NCBI RefSeq assembly: GCF_023101665.1
Contig: NZ_CP082161.1
Location: 6,386,001-6,450,000, forward strand
DNA length: 64,000 nucleotides
Direction of reading: 5' to 3'
DNA from: Bradyrhizobium sp. 195
Lineage (GTDB): Bacteria; Pseudomonadota; Alphaproteobacteria; Rhizobiales; Xanthobacteraceae
A program made the position numbers and the translations under genes. This document shows positions 1 through 8,534 of the stretch, piece after piece. Within the stretch, counting starts at the first letter, position 1. Every line of letters starts with the position of its first letter. Under the pieces are notes generated by a model. It worked only from the letters and a program-made list of their open reading frames with translations, searched no databases and was not told where the DNA came from.

Positions 1-72
1 GCACTGGAGACGCACCATCGGGAGATAGCCGTCATCATCCGCAACTTTCTTCAACGCTCATTCGAAACGTGA
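1..72 (+). CDS. C-terminal fragment of an upstream gene (partial)
   Basis: An open frame runs from the window edge to a TGA at 70-72 and encodes about 23 residues ending in IIRNFLQRSFET. The ending resembles the last helix of many alpha/beta hydrolases, but it is too short to assign. It lies 32 bases before the RidA gene on the same strand, so the two may share a transcript. Confidence 0.4.
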   Translation, partial: ALETHHREIAVIIRNFLQRSFET

Positions 73-104
73 CGCGACCTGTCCACCTCACTTAGGAGAT
101 ACCG

Positions 105-503
105 ATGTCCACACGCGAGCCGATCTTCCCGGTCCAGCGCCACGCCCTCTATGACGAGCATCGCTACTCGGCGGCGATCAGGTCCGGCGACCTGCTGTTC
201 GTGTCCGGGCAGGTTGGGAGTCGCGAAGACGGCTTGCCCGAACCGGTGTTCGAGAAACAGGTGCGGCGCGCCTTCGCTAATCTCAGGTCTGTTCTGGCCG
301 CGGCCGGTTGCACGCTCGCTGACGTGGTCGACGTCACCACCTTCCACACCGATCCCGAAGCGCAGTTCGAAACCGTTATGAAGGTCCGATCTGACGAGAT
401 CGGCGATCCGCCTTTCCCTAACTGGACGGCGGTAGGGGTGACCTGGCTGGCCGGCTTCGATTTTGAAATCAAGGCGATTGCCCGCATTCCAAGTCAACAT
501 TGA
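105..503 (+). CDS. RidA/YjgF/YER057c/UK114 family protein
   Basis: 132 residues, the usual length of a RidA-fold protein (about 130). Visible family features are the segment SGDLLFVSGQVG near residues 27-38, the central FANLRSVLAAAGCTLADVVDVTTF and a C-terminal FDFEIKAIARIP. RidA proteins deaminate reactive enamine/imine intermediates; members of this subgroup often sit beside hydrolases or oxidoreductases, and the substrate here is unknown. The start is supported by an AGGAGA ribosome site about 6 bases upstream. The archetypal arginine that binds carboxylates is not obvious, so it may belong to a non-archetypal Rid subfamily. Confidence 0.85.
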   Translation: MSTREPIFPVQRHALYDEHRYSAAIRSGDLLFVSGQVGSREDGLPEPVFEKQVRRAFANLRSVLAAAGCTLADVVDVTTFHTDPEAQFETVMKVRSDEIGDPPFPNWTAVGVTWLAGFDFEIKAIARIPSQH

Positions 504-783
504 GCGGCTGCCGGTTTCAAGCGATGGGCGAGCACCAATGTCCTAGAACCTGGCTGGCAGAACTGCCGGGGATCTAGATCGGCATGGCGGTGCAGGATGG
601 CTCGCAGGTCCTGGTCGGTGACGAGCTTCGGAGCTGGCCTTTGAGAGCCAACTCGGCCTTGCAGCCCCCTCGCGGAGGTCAAGGTGGCTCTAACTAGTCC
701 GGACGGCTCGAAGTCGGCCGGACGTAGCCTAGTCCCTTGAAGCAAATGAAATGACTTATCCCGGGCGGATCTTAACCTTGCTT
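504..783. other. Intergenic region without a recognisable gene
   Basis: About 280 bases between the converging RidA and NTF2-like genes. Short open frames here have no recognisable motifs or ribosome sites. No clear terminator hairpin was found. Confidence 0.5.
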
Positions 784-1299
784 TCAGACGCTGGTTTCCG
801 ATCCGTCTGGATTTGCTTTGATGAGGTACTCGCCGCTTTCTCTAAAACTGCGGACGGTCGCGAAGGTATCTTCCATAAACTGCACGTATGACAGCTTGCC
901 GTTCTCGCCGCGCGCCAGAACCGCGAAGGGTGATGTCACCGTTTTTCCCAAAATGTTTGATGTGTAAGTAAAGGAGCCAAAGATCGCTGCGCCGTTCTTA
1001 TTCTCAAAGCTGTCCTGAATTTGGAAGCCGTCGACCCTCCAGTAACGGCTGACGTCGATGAAGGTCTGAACCAATCCTTTGGTGCCTTCGTTGGTTCCGG
1101 CCCAAGGCATGATCTGCTTCAGTTCCGCGTGCTCATAGTTGAGCGATACATATATGAAGTCATCAGTCGTAAATTGTTTGACGAAATCCAGATCGGTAGG
1201 GTTCGACAAGATCGACCGCAGTACCGCCAAGGGCGATGCCGCCGATGCGGGTTCGGCTGTAGACGACTTCTGGGAAAGAGCGTGCGCACGGGTGGACAT
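784..1299 (-). CDS. SnoaL/NTF2-like fold protein
   Basis: 171 residues. After a low-complexity start (about 25 residues rich in Ser and Ala) comes a cone-shaped NTF2-like domain: LRSILSNPTDLDFVKQFTTDDFIYVSLN, then WAGTNEGTKGLVQTF, then strands such as GAAIFGSFTYTS and PFAVLARGENGKLSYVQFMEDT. This is the usual order of the SnoaL-like superfamily, which includes small isomerases, hydrolases and ligand-binding proteins; no catalytic residue can be assigned. A strong AAGGAGGA site sits 8 bases before the ATG. It is transcribed with the OsmC/pirin group direction but separated by a small gap. Confidence 0.75.
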   Translation of the reverse strand: MSTRAHALSQKSSTAEPASAASPLAVLRSILSNPTDLDFVKQFTTDDFIYVSLNYEHAELKQIMPWAGTNEGTKGLVQTFIDVSRYWRVDGFQIQDSFENKNGAAIFGSFTYTSNILGKTVTSPFAVLARGENGKLSYVQFMEDTFATVRSFRESGEYLIKANPDGSETSV

Positions 1300-1375
1300 T
1301 GTGGGTTCCTCCTTTTAGGTAATCTCGGAATAGAGGTGTAAGCGTAGGATGAGGCAGGCGCCCTCGACTACCGGG

Positions 1376-1813
1376 TCACAAGCCAGTTTTTGCTTCCAAC
1401 TCTGACTTTATTGAAGGAGAGCTCTCCAAAACGCGTTGAACGGGGCACTTGGAAGCAACATCGAACAGTCGTGAACGCTGCTCGTCGGTAAGCTGGGCAC
1501 CGCGAATGAAGATGGTTTTCTCGAACACATCCACGGGACTAAAAGCGCCGGCAGGCACTCTTTTCCCGTAATCGACCACCACCGACACGTGCTCTACCGG
1601 CCAGCGCTGTTGGCGGGCGTACCAACGCACTGTCATGGCCGTGCATTCTGCCAGTGCAGCCGAGAGAAATTCAAAAGGGCTTGGACCAAGTCCGCCACCG
1701 CCAGCATCCACGGGTTCGTCGCCGGTAAGCACGTGACTGCTCATTTCGATGCGAACAGCGAAAGTGCTTCTTCCGGTCTCTGAAGCTGTTACATGGGCGC
1801 GCGGCGCAGCCAT
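1376..1813 (-). CDS. OsmC family peroxiredoxin-like protein
   Basis: About 145 residues from the third of three consecutive ATG codons (1819, 1816, 1813); GAGGA lies too close to the first one for good initiation, so the second or third is preferred. OsmC features: GGGLGPSPFEFLSAALAECTAMTVRWYA with the first redox cysteine, and SKCPVQRVL with the second. The family reduces organic hydroperoxides with this cysteine pair in the cytoplasm. It lies 52 bases downstream of the pirin gene, so co-transcription with pirin is likely. Confidence 0.85.
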   Translation of the reverse strand: MAAPRAHVTASETGRSTFAVRIEMSSHVLTGDEPVDAGGGGLGPSPFEFLSAALAECTAMTVRWYARQQRWPVEHVSVVVDYGKRVPAGAFSPVDVFEKTIFIRGAQLTDEQRSRLFDVASKCPVQRVLESSPSIKSELEAKTGL

Positions 1814-1865
1814 CATCATCTCCTCATCCAATAGCGACAAAAGCCGATTTCGCGATACCTCGCCC

Positions 1866-2759
1866 TTAGGAGCTGGCCGAAGCAGGCGGCTCGGGTTGAC
1901 CCGGCAGTGGGATGAACTCCGCGTCGTCCGCATCCGGAAGCTTCATCCGTCCCGCTTTCCAATCTGAGGCCGCCTGAGCGAGCCGCTCCTTCGAAGATGA
2001 GACGAAGTTCCAGTAGATGAAGCGCTCACCAACGGGTTCGCCCCCGAGCACCATCACAGCCGATTTTTCAAACGCCTTTACGCGCGAGATTCCCGCACCA
2101 AGCACCAGCATTCTACCTGCCTCATAGCGGCGATTATCCACCTCGACTGCGCCCGTAGCGACGTATAGGGCGCGCTCCTTGTGGCCGACCGGAACCTCTG
2201 CCGCTGCCCCGGCCGACATGTCGAGATGTGCGTAGAACAGCGGCGAGTGCGTTACGGAGCCGGCCACCAGGCCGTAGGCGCTGCCGGCAATGAGATGACC
2301 CATGACCCCCGACTCGTTCCACTGCGGCAGATCGACGCCTGAATGGTGTGAAAAGGAAGGGGCGGCCTCCTCCTGCTCGACTGGCAGTGCAACCCAGGCC
2401 TGGATACCGTGCACGCGATCACCATTCACCCGGGCATGCTCGAAGCGCTCACTATGGGTGATACCGCTGCCTGCTGTCATCCAATTGACTTCCTGTGGAC
2501 GGATCGCCTGCTCGTAGCCGAGACTGTCGCGATGCATGATCTCGCCAGCGAACAGATAGCTCACAGTCGAGAGGCCTATATGCGGATGTGGGCGGACGTC
2601 TAAGCTGCGATCATCGCTGGGCGCGATATCAATCGGCCCAATGTGATCGAAAAAGATAAACGGGCCCACCATGCGCCGCTTGGCGAATGGCAGCACACGT
2701 CCGACCTCGAAGCCACCGCCGAGATCTCGGCGCCGCTGTTCGATGACCATCTCAATCAT
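1866..2759 (-). CDS. Pirin family protein
   Basis: 297 residues. The bicupin pattern is clear: the N-terminal cupin has the metal-binding set HPHIGLSTVSYLFAGEIMHRDSLG and later MTAGSGITHSE, with the pirin signature HGIQAWVALP. Pirins bind iron in the N-terminal cupin; some have quercetinase activity and others act as redox sensors. Start chosen at the ATG at 2759 because AGGAGA lies 6 bases upstream; an upstream start at 2792 is in frame but has no site. The start overlaps the end of the broken acetyltransferase gene by 8 bases, a sign of former translational coupling. Confidence 0.88.
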   Translation of the reverse strand: MIEMVIEQRRRDLGGGFEVGRVLPFAKRRMVGPFIFFDHIGPIDIAPSDDRSLDVRPHPHIGLSTVSYLFAGEIMHRDSLGYEQAIRPQEVNWMTAGSGITHSERFEHARVNGDRVHGIQAWVALPVEQEEAAPSFSHHSGVDLPQWNESGVMGHLIAGSAYGLVAGSVTHSPLFYAHLDMSAGAAAEVPVGHKERALYVATGAVEVDNRRYEAGRMLVLGAGISRVKAFEKSAVMVLGGEPVGERFIYWNFVSSSKERLAQAASDWKAGRMKLPDADDAEFIPLPGQPEPPASASS

Positions 2760-3107
2760 GTCTATTCTCCTGTTGAGCCGTGTCATCGACAACGTCTAAA
2801 TATTCTGGGTGGCGCGCGTAGAAGGCAATCATGAAAGGACAAGCAAGAAAGGCCTGCGCCCGGCGGCCCGAAGCGCTTCGAACACGCCGCGCGCCAACTG
2901 CGAGTTGATGCCTCGGCCCGAAAATTGCGCCGGCATAGCGTCGACGGCGGGGGATTTGAGGCAGGCCCTTGTCCAGAGCGCGGTCACGATGGTTTTCGTC
3001 GACCGATTGCTGACCGCGTGCTTGAACTCGGTGTCCCCCCGGTTGTTGGTTGATGTCGGTCGGAGGTCGGCAGGTGGCCGACATTCATTATTAAGAATCT
3101 TCAGCAC
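2752..3107 (-). pseudogene. Frameshifted GNAT-type N-acetyltransferase (YjdJ-like)
   Basis: Two reading frames on the minus strand carry consecutive halves of a small YjdJ-like acetyltransferase. One frame gives FSGRGINSQLARGVFEALRAAGRR, matching the acetyl-CoA loop and helix (R/Q-x-x-G-x-G region); the next frame gives CPFMIAFYARHPEYLDVV, the family C-terminus. The switch lies near 2845-2862, so the gene needs a frameshift to make a full protein. The N-terminal third is not recognisable. The end of the second frame overlaps the pirin start, so this was probably the first gene of an acetyltransferase-pirin-OsmC operon. Confidence 0.7.
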
Positions 3108-3223
3108 GCAACGCTCCGCTTCTTCACTGAAGTAACATTGTGGCGCGTGCTTACGGTAGGTTCGGAAAGTGAGTAGCTGTGTCGCATAAAGTGGAACGCA
3201 ATAGGGAGGCTTTTCGACGAGCT

Positions 3224-4813
3224 CTAGCGCGCGTCTACAAACCGCGTTACCGTGATCTCCTCTAGATCGAGTTCCTGCTCGATTGCGTGGAGCACGCTAT
3301 CGTGTATCTGGTCGGCGCGATGCATACGCAGCAGTTCGTTGCGGCCGGCGGAAATCGCTGACAACACGGCCCTGAAGTGATCAACGCGGTGTGAGGCGAA
3401 CGTATCCGGCTCTTCGGAGAACCGCGCCGAAGCGCGCACTCGATAGGAATACTGCTCCATCAGTCGCGGATGGCGGTGGCTGCCATCCGGATCGAGCGAC
3501 TCTTTTTCGACTGCCGCCAGTTGAGCGGCAGCAATGCGGGCGCGGGCCTCCGCCTCCGAAAGCTTTGAGGTGCTCGAAGAGACAAATCCCGCTCCGGAAA
3601 GCAGACGTACGAGGGGCGCCAATGTCGCGCCTTGTATCAGAACCGTGACGAGAATGACCGCGAACGTTACCGCTAAAATGAGGTCGCGGCCGGGAAACGC
3701 TTCAGGAAGCGAGAGCGCCGCAGCCAGGCTTACCACGCCGCGAATGCCCGCCCAACTCATTATGAAGGGTACCGATAGCGGAGGATAAGGATCTCGCGCA
3801 CGCAACGTCGAGGACAACGCGCGGGGAATGTACGTTGTCGGGAAAATCCAAACGAACCTTGCGACGATCACGGCTGCGACGATCGCCATCATTGATGGCA
3901 GCAGCCCGAGCAAAGTTTCCAGTCCGCCGAGCCTTGTCAATATGCCGCGGAGCGATAGGCCGATAAGGATGAAAATCAACGATTCCAGCAAGAAAACAGA
4001 AACGCCCCAGACGGCGGTCGATCGCGTGCGAGTGACGGCTGATAGAAGTTCGTGCTGGTGCCAGCCCATGACCATTCCGCATGCTACAGTGGACAAAACT
4101 CCGGAGACGCCTAACTTCTCCGCCGCGATGTACGAAATCCAGGCGGTCAAAAAGCCCCAGACGACGGTAAGGTCGGCATCGGCGATGCGCTTGATAACAG
4201 AAATTGATACGTAGGCGGATGCCACCCCTAGCGCCACCCCGCCAACCGCGAGCCAGGAAAACTGGAATACAGCGTAGGTCGTGCTGAACGCTCCGGTAAG
4301 CGTTGCGGCCACCGCGAGTCGAAAAAGTACGAGTCCGGACGCGTCATTGACCAAGCTTTCGCCCTCGAGCAAAGCAACGATCCGCTGCGGCAAAGGCAGT
4401 TTCTGTAGCACCGCCTTCGCTGCGACGGCGTCTGGCGGCGAGACAATCGCCCCTAGTGCGAAGCAGGCTCCCCATGGAAGGGCCGGTTGCACCAGGTGAG
4501 TTACAACGCCGACGACCAACGTCGTGAAGACGACTGCACCGACGGCCAGTTGCATTATGATCCTTATGTCGGCGCGAAAGTCCCGCCAAGCGGTGAACCA
4601 CGCGCTGGCCATCAATAATGGTGGCAAGAACAGAACTAGGACCAGTTCGGGATCGAGTTCGATGTTCGGAGCTTCCGGGACCATCGCAAGACCAATTCCG
4701 CCTACGATAAGTGCCGCAGCACGAGGAAGCTGAAGCTTCCGCGCGAGTACCTCTAGGATGACGATCATGGCCAACAGCAGGAGCATGATCTCAAAGCGCG
4801 CTACAGGGGTCAT
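3224..4813 (-). CDS. Na+/H+ antiporter, CPA1 family
   Basis: 529 residues with about 12 hydrophobic segments in the first 400, then a soluble tail. Key CPA1 motifs are FALGAIVSPPDAVAAKAVL (paired transmembrane region, including the ND/PD-type acidic residue) and LLEGESLVNDASGLVLF, which carries the ND ion-binding pair. FIMSWAGIRGVVSLAAALSLP is the conserved late helix. The protein exchanges Na+ (or K+) for protons across the inner membrane for pH and salt balance. AGGAAG precedes the ATG by 4-5 bases. It lies between the LysR gene and the pirin group on the same strand. Confidence 0.9.
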   Translation of the reverse strand: MTPVARFEIMLLLLAMIVILEVLARKLQLPRAAALIVGGIGLAMVPEAPNIELDPELVLVLFLPPLLMASAWFTAWRDFRADIRIIMQLAVGAVVFTTLVVGVVTHLVQPALPWGACFALGAIVSPPDAVAAKAVLQKLPLPQRIVALLEGESLVNDASGLVLFRLAVAATLTGAFSTTYAVFQFSWLAVGGVALGVASAYVSISVIKRIADADLTVVWGFLTAWISYIAAEKLGVSGVLSTVACGMVMGWHQHELLSAVTRTRSTAVWGVSVFLLESLIFILIGLSLRGILTRLGGLETLLGLLPSMMAIVAAVIVARFVWIFPTTYIPRALSSTLRARDPYPPLSVPFIMSWAGIRGVVSLAAALSLPEAFPGRDLILAVTFAVILVTVLIQGATLAPLVRLLSGAGFVSSSTSKLSEAEARARIAAAQLAAVEKESLDPDGSHRHPRLMEQYSYRVRASARFSEEPDTFASHRVDHFRAVLSAISAGRNELLRMHRADQIHDSVLHAIEQELDLEEITVTRFVDAR

Positions 4814-5210
4814 GTCTTCCTACTTTTGTCTCACCGATCAAGGCATTTGATCGGCCCATTAACGAGATGGCGGTTCGGCCGGATGACTAATGACCCTTTA
4901 GGCGTTTGTCAGCCAGATGGATGCGGTGTTGGCGAACCCGTGTACACGGTGCCGACGGAATATAGCGGGCCTGCAGAGACTTCCGGGATGAAAATGCTAA
5001 ATAAGCGTTCCGCTTTGAGAGACACAGAGTTTCGTATCGCGCGACGTCTATGGATTGGGCGGCAATTTGCTACGGACAGGCCGAGAAAACGCTAAGCCAA
5101 TGGACGCACGAATCATGCGACGAGCAGCAGGCAGACGCCTTCCCTTTCCAAATTCTTCGTAAGGGTGTCCCTGCGCATTCGTCATTTGCCGTGGAAGGTA
5201 GCGGCCAGTA
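4814..5210. other. Intergenic region, nothing recognised
   Basis: About 400 bases between the end of the LysR gene and the antiporter start. Base composition is lower in GC than the rest of the window. No convincing gene, repeat or hairpin was found; the part next to 4813 should hold the antiporter promoter. Confidence 0.5.
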
Positions 5211-6161
5211 CTACCCGCCCCATCTATGCGATGGTTCAGGCCTGTCCGGGTTTGCCGCAGAAGCGGAGAGCGAGTTCACCAGGAACTCCGTGAATGCGCG
5301 CAGCTTGAAGGGCATATACCTGGCCGGCGGAAACATTGCATAGACCGACATTTCCGGCGCGCGATAATCAGCCAATACTTCCTTCAGGCTGCCGTCGTGC
5401 AGACACGTCTGGACAATGAAGTTTGGGAGAAGAGCGATGCCGCGCCCTTCTAATGCCGCGTCCCGTAGTATTTCTCCGTTGTTGCTGGACAAATTCCACT
5501 CGACTGGGATCCAGTGATCACCATCCTTCCCGGCGAGCTTCCACTGAGACCCGGTCGCGAGATATCCGTAGTTCAAGCACTGGTGAGTGCGTAAATCTTT
5601 CGGCCGCTTGGGAATGCCGGCTTTCTCTAGATAGTCGGGAGAGGCGCATATCGCCCTCGGCGCAGAAGCGATCTGCCGCGCGACGACGTTAGCTGGCGGC
5701 GTGTCGGTGAGGCGAATGGTCACATCGAACCCTTCCTGGACCGTATCCAATTGCTGATCGCTTAGGATCAGCTCGACTTGGAGGCTCGGATTGCGAGCCA
5801 TGAACTGCGCAATCATTCGTCCGAGAAACTTGGTACCAAACGACATAGGCGCGTTTACGCGAAGCACGCCGCGCGCCTCGACCTGGAATTGAGATAGGGA
5901 TCTTTCTGCGTCGTCGATTTCCGCCAGGATCGCAATACATCGCTCGTAGTAGCGGTGGCCTACCTTGGTAGGTGTTGCGTTTTGGGTGTTGCGATTGAGC
6001 GGCTGAACGCCGAGTTCAACTTCAAGATCGATGACGTATTTGCTCACAGCTGATCGGGAAAGTCGCAACTCTCTCGCCGCTTCACTCAGGCTGCCGCGGT
6101 CTACGACCTTGATGAAAGCTTTCATGTTGGTCAGCTTATCCAAACTCGCCAAGGCGCTCAC
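5211..6161 (-). CDS. LysR family transcriptional regulator
   Basis: 316 residues. The N-terminal winged helix-turn-helix is clear: MKAFIKVVDRGSLSEAAREL then LRLSRSAVSKYVIDLEVELG, followed by the linker helix and an effector domain beginning GVLRVNAPMSFG, typical of the CrgA-like LysR subgroup. The frame opens with a GTG at 6161; an ATG at 6125 would still leave the whole DNA-binding domain, and neither start has a good ribosome site. The target is unknown. No divergent intact gene lies directly upstream, since the neighbour is a truncated DUF2937 remnant, so the original target promoter may be lost. Confidence 0.88.
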   Translation of the reverse strand: MSALASLDKLTNMKAFIKVVDRGSLSEAARELRLSRSAVSKYVIDLEVELGVQPLNRNTQNATPTKVGHRYYERCIAILAEIDDAERSLSQFQVEARGVLRVNAPMSFGTKFLGRMIAQFMARNPSLQVELILSDQQLDTVQEGFDVTIRLTDTPPANVVARQIASAPRAICASPDYLEKAGIPKRPKDLRTHQCLNYGYLATGSQWKLAGKDGDHWIPVEWNLSSNNGEILRDAALEGRGIALLPNFIVQTCLHDGSLKEVLADYRAPEMSVYAMFPPARYMPFKLRAFTEFLVNSLSASAANPDRPEPSHRWGG

Positions 6162-6266
6162 TACCGTTTCCGCTGGGACGGCCGTCGCATCGGCCGGCTC
6201 TACGACTTCGCCGCCGATCGGGACATCGATCGCGACGACATCATGTCGAGATCGATGGCGGCCTGA
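6162..6266 (+). other. Possible remnant C-terminus of an unknown gene
   Basis: A frame ending at TGA 6264-6266 reads YRFRWDGRRIGRLYDFAA and a short acidic/basic tail. It has the composition of a real protein end but no start or upstream body on this side of the LysR gene. It is followed 26 bases later by the DUF2937 remnant. Not identified. Confidence 0.25.
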
Positions 6267-6292
6267 TCGAAATCATCTCGCGGAGGTCCGGA

Positions 6293-6544
6293 ATGCGTAC
6301 TTGGCTTCTCGTTGCTATCTCCGCCTTCCTGGCCATATTGGTCGGTCAGGCGCCCGAATTCGCGCAGCAATACGCGCAGCGGCTCGGCGGCGCCATTGCA
6401 GAACTGCAACGCATCGTCGATCACTTCGACGAAGATTCCCGGCGCTCGGGATACGATCGTCAGGGAGCGCTCGCCCTCATGGGTCGAAATGCCGAGCGTT
6501 ACCTCCAACACCCCGCGCGCGAAATGCACCAGCCGCAGAAATAG
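6293..6544 (+). pseudogene. Truncated DUF2937 family membrane protein
   Basis: 83 residues against a usual length of about 160-170. The retained part is the family N-terminus: a hydrophobic segment (LLVAISAFLAILVGQ) and then APEFAQQYAQRLGGAIAELQ, highly typical of DUF2937. The match ends around RNAERYLQHPAREMHQP, where a stop follows; the C-terminal half is absent. GCGGAGG lies 6 bases before the ATG, so a shortened product may still be made. The loss lies beside the integrase remnant and probably marks a deletion junction in the island. The function of DUF2937 is unknown. Confidence 0.65.
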
Positions 6545-6663
6545 CCGAGATTAGCGGACCTCTGCGACGGGCCAATCGGCATAGTGGATGCGATAAGATA
6601 GGCAACGGGGCGAGCGAGGATAAGATAAAGAGTTCGCCCGCCTGACGCGTTCCAACAGGGAGC

Positions 6664-6698
6664 CTCGCATCGGGCGCTTTAAGCCGCTCCACCACGAG
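6664..6698 (-). other. tRNA-like 5' fragment (serine-tRNA-like)
   Basis: On the minus strand the stretch reads GGTGGAGCGGCTTAAAGCG and continues CCCGATGCGAGGC. This resembles the acceptor/D-arm part of a class II (serine-type) tRNA. No matching anticodon arm, T arm or 3' end follows, so it is at most a fragment, perhaps an old integration scar. The similarity is weak. Confidence 0.2.
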
Positions 6699-6705
6699 TC
6701 AGACA

Positions 6706-7459
6706 TGCAGGTGAATACAAGACTGCGCCGGAGTTCACTGGCCTCGCGGCTTCGACCCGCCGCGCGTACCTTGCCTATATCAAGCTGATCGAAAACGAGT
6801 TCGGCGACCTACCGGTGGCCGCTCTGGCCGACCGTCGCGTGCGCGGCGAATTCAAAACCTGGCGCGACTCGTTCGCCGAAACACCACGCAAGGCCGACTA
6901 CGCCTGGACGACGCTGGCGCGCGTCATGTCGTTCGCAAAGGACCGCGGCATCATCGCAACCAACCCATGCGAACGCGGCGGCCGCCTCTATGTGGCAGAC
7001 CGCAAGGACAAGATTTGGACCGAGCAAGACATCGGCGCGGTTCTCGCAGTGGCATCCACCGAGATCCAGCTCGCGCTGATCTTGGCTTTGTGGAGCGGGC
7101 AAAGGCAGGGCGACCTGCTGCGCCTACCCTGGTCGGCCTACGAGAGCCCCTACATTCGCCTTCGCCAGTCGAAAGGCGGCCGCCGGGTCGCGATGCCCGC
7201 AGGCGCACCCTTGAGGACCCTACTCGATGCGACGAGCCGCCGGCGGCCGCTTATCCTCACGAACACGCTGGGCCGGCCCTGGACGTCCGATGGCTTTCGC
7301 ACGTCGTGGGGAAAGGCTTGCGAGCGTGCCGCAGATTGCGGCCGTCACGGGTCACTCGTTGAAGGACGTCGAGCCATTCTCGATGCGCACTATCTCGGTC
7401 GTGACATTCAGCTCGCAGAAGCTGCGGTGTTGAAGCTCGAAGCGAGAACAAAACTGTAA
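6706..7459 (+). pseudogene. Decayed tyrosine-recombinase (phage-type integrase)
   Basis: The frame can be read from about 6706 (TAPEFTGLAASTRRAYLAY) through SAM-like core-binding helices to LALWSGQRQGDLLRLPWSAY, which contains the first catalytic arginine, and to DGFRTSWGKA at about 7318. About 40 codons that should hold the HxLR box are then missing. The next family segment, SVPQIAAVTGHSLKDVE, is in another frame; one base is lost near 7373, and the frame returns for ILDAHYLGRDIQLAEAA with the tyrosine. The N-terminal domain is also absent. So three lesions inactivate it. It ends 61 bases from the 3' end of tRNA-Lys, the usual attachment position for such integrases. Confidence 0.85.
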
Positions 7460-7520
7460 ACGGTGGTGTAAACGGCGCTAGTTTTGCCGTGTGCTCAAAC
7501 CGCTAAGTGTTTGATTTATA

Positions 7521-7596
<76 letters not shown>

Positions 7597-7763
7597 GAAG
7601 GCCGGTCAAAGCCTTGCGAGGCCGGTCGTTTAGCAAAGCGATCCGGGTCTGGCAAGCGATCGGACGCAAGTTTTCCAAGGTTCTTCCACTGGCCCGGAAA
7701 AGCGAAAAGCCGCTGGATTCCAGCGGCTTCGCCAAGGTTAATCGTCGCAGAATCCCTGATGGC

Positions 7764-8339
7764 TCAGAGCCGGCCTTCGCGATCGCGGTCCGGACCGCCG
7801 TCGCGCTCGAAACGGTCGTGGTGGAAATGGTCCATGCCGCGTTCCATGAAGTGGCGGTGCCGTGGGCCGTCCTCGCCGCCGCCAAACGGGCCGCGGTGGC
7901 GGGTCAGCACGGCGAGGCGCCGTTTCTGGCCCTCGTCCAGGGTCTTGTAGAGCGGATCGGCGGCATCGGCGATCTTCTTCAGCGCCGCGGAGCTGGCGCC
8001 CATGTCCTCGGCGCGCTGGCGCAGACGGGCGATCGGATCCTCGGGCTTGTCGGCATCGCCCGGCCCGGCATTCATCCGCGCATTGGCGCGGTCGATGCGC
8101 AGCTTGGCGAAATCGCGCACGGCAGCCTCGACCGGCGGCCATAGCTTCTCCTGATCGGCATTGAGCTTCAGCCCGGCATGGACGGCGGCGATCCGCGCGT
8201 CGACGAAGGCAGCGCGGTCTTCCGGGTTCATGCGGATGTGGCGGACGTGCTCCATCCACGGGCGATGAAATTGGGCATAGACCGCGCCCGAGCCGGCAAT
8301 GCTGAGCACGGCGATGGCGGCGATGGTGAACTTCCTCAT
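7764..8339 (-). CDS. Spy/CpxP family (LTXXQ-like) periplasmic protein
   Basis: 191 residues. Signal peptide RKFTIAAIAVLSIAGSGAVYA, then a helical region with AGLKLNADQEKLWPPVEAAVRDFAK and a second ADPLYKTLDEGQKRRLAVL, the two half-repeats of the Spy/CpxP (LTxxQ) fold. The tail is rich in His, Arg, Asp and Gly (RHRHFMERGMDHFHHDRF), suggesting metal binding or disorder. Members act as periplasmic chaperones or envelope-stress and metal sensors. The ATG at 8339 is chosen for its GAGGAGG site; 19 in-frame codons upstream lack the signal pattern. Confidence 0.8.
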   Translation of the reverse strand: MRKFTIAAIAVLSIAGSGAVYAQFHRPWMEHVRHIRMNPEDRAAFVDARIAAVHAGLKLNADQEKLWPPVEAAVRDFAKLRIDRANARMNAGPGDADKPEDPIARLRQRAEDMGASSAALKKIADAADPLYKTLDEGQKRRLAVLTRHRGPFGGGEDGPRHRHFMERGMDHFHHDRFERDGGPDRDREGRL

Positions 8340-8480
8340 CCGAACCTCCTCTGGAAGGATGTCCATGAAGATGGGCGCTGGACGGCTGACACGCAAATTA
8401 CAACTTGGACAGGAAGCGCGGCCTTACCAGGGTCTAACGGCCGATTTTATCTCTAGCCGCGATCGGAAATCATTCGCAAC

Positions 8481-8515
8481 AAAAAGGCTTCCGTGCAGAC
8501 GGCACGGAAGCCTTT
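8481..8515 (-). terminator. Rho-independent terminator of the TRAP binding-protein gene
   Basis: Perfect 14-base inverted repeat, AAAGGCTTCCGTGC paired with GCACGGAAGCCTTT around a 5-base loop. On the minus strand it is followed by a run of five T. It lies 20 bases after the dctP-like stop codon. Confidence 0.9.
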
Positions 8516-8534
8516 CGTCGATCGTTCGGATGGA

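Noticed and set aside
6477..6695. A minus-strand frame starting MVERLKAPDARLP
   Set aside because: This kind of start typically comes from translated tRNA-like sequence. It is noted as a possible tRNA fragment, not as a gene.
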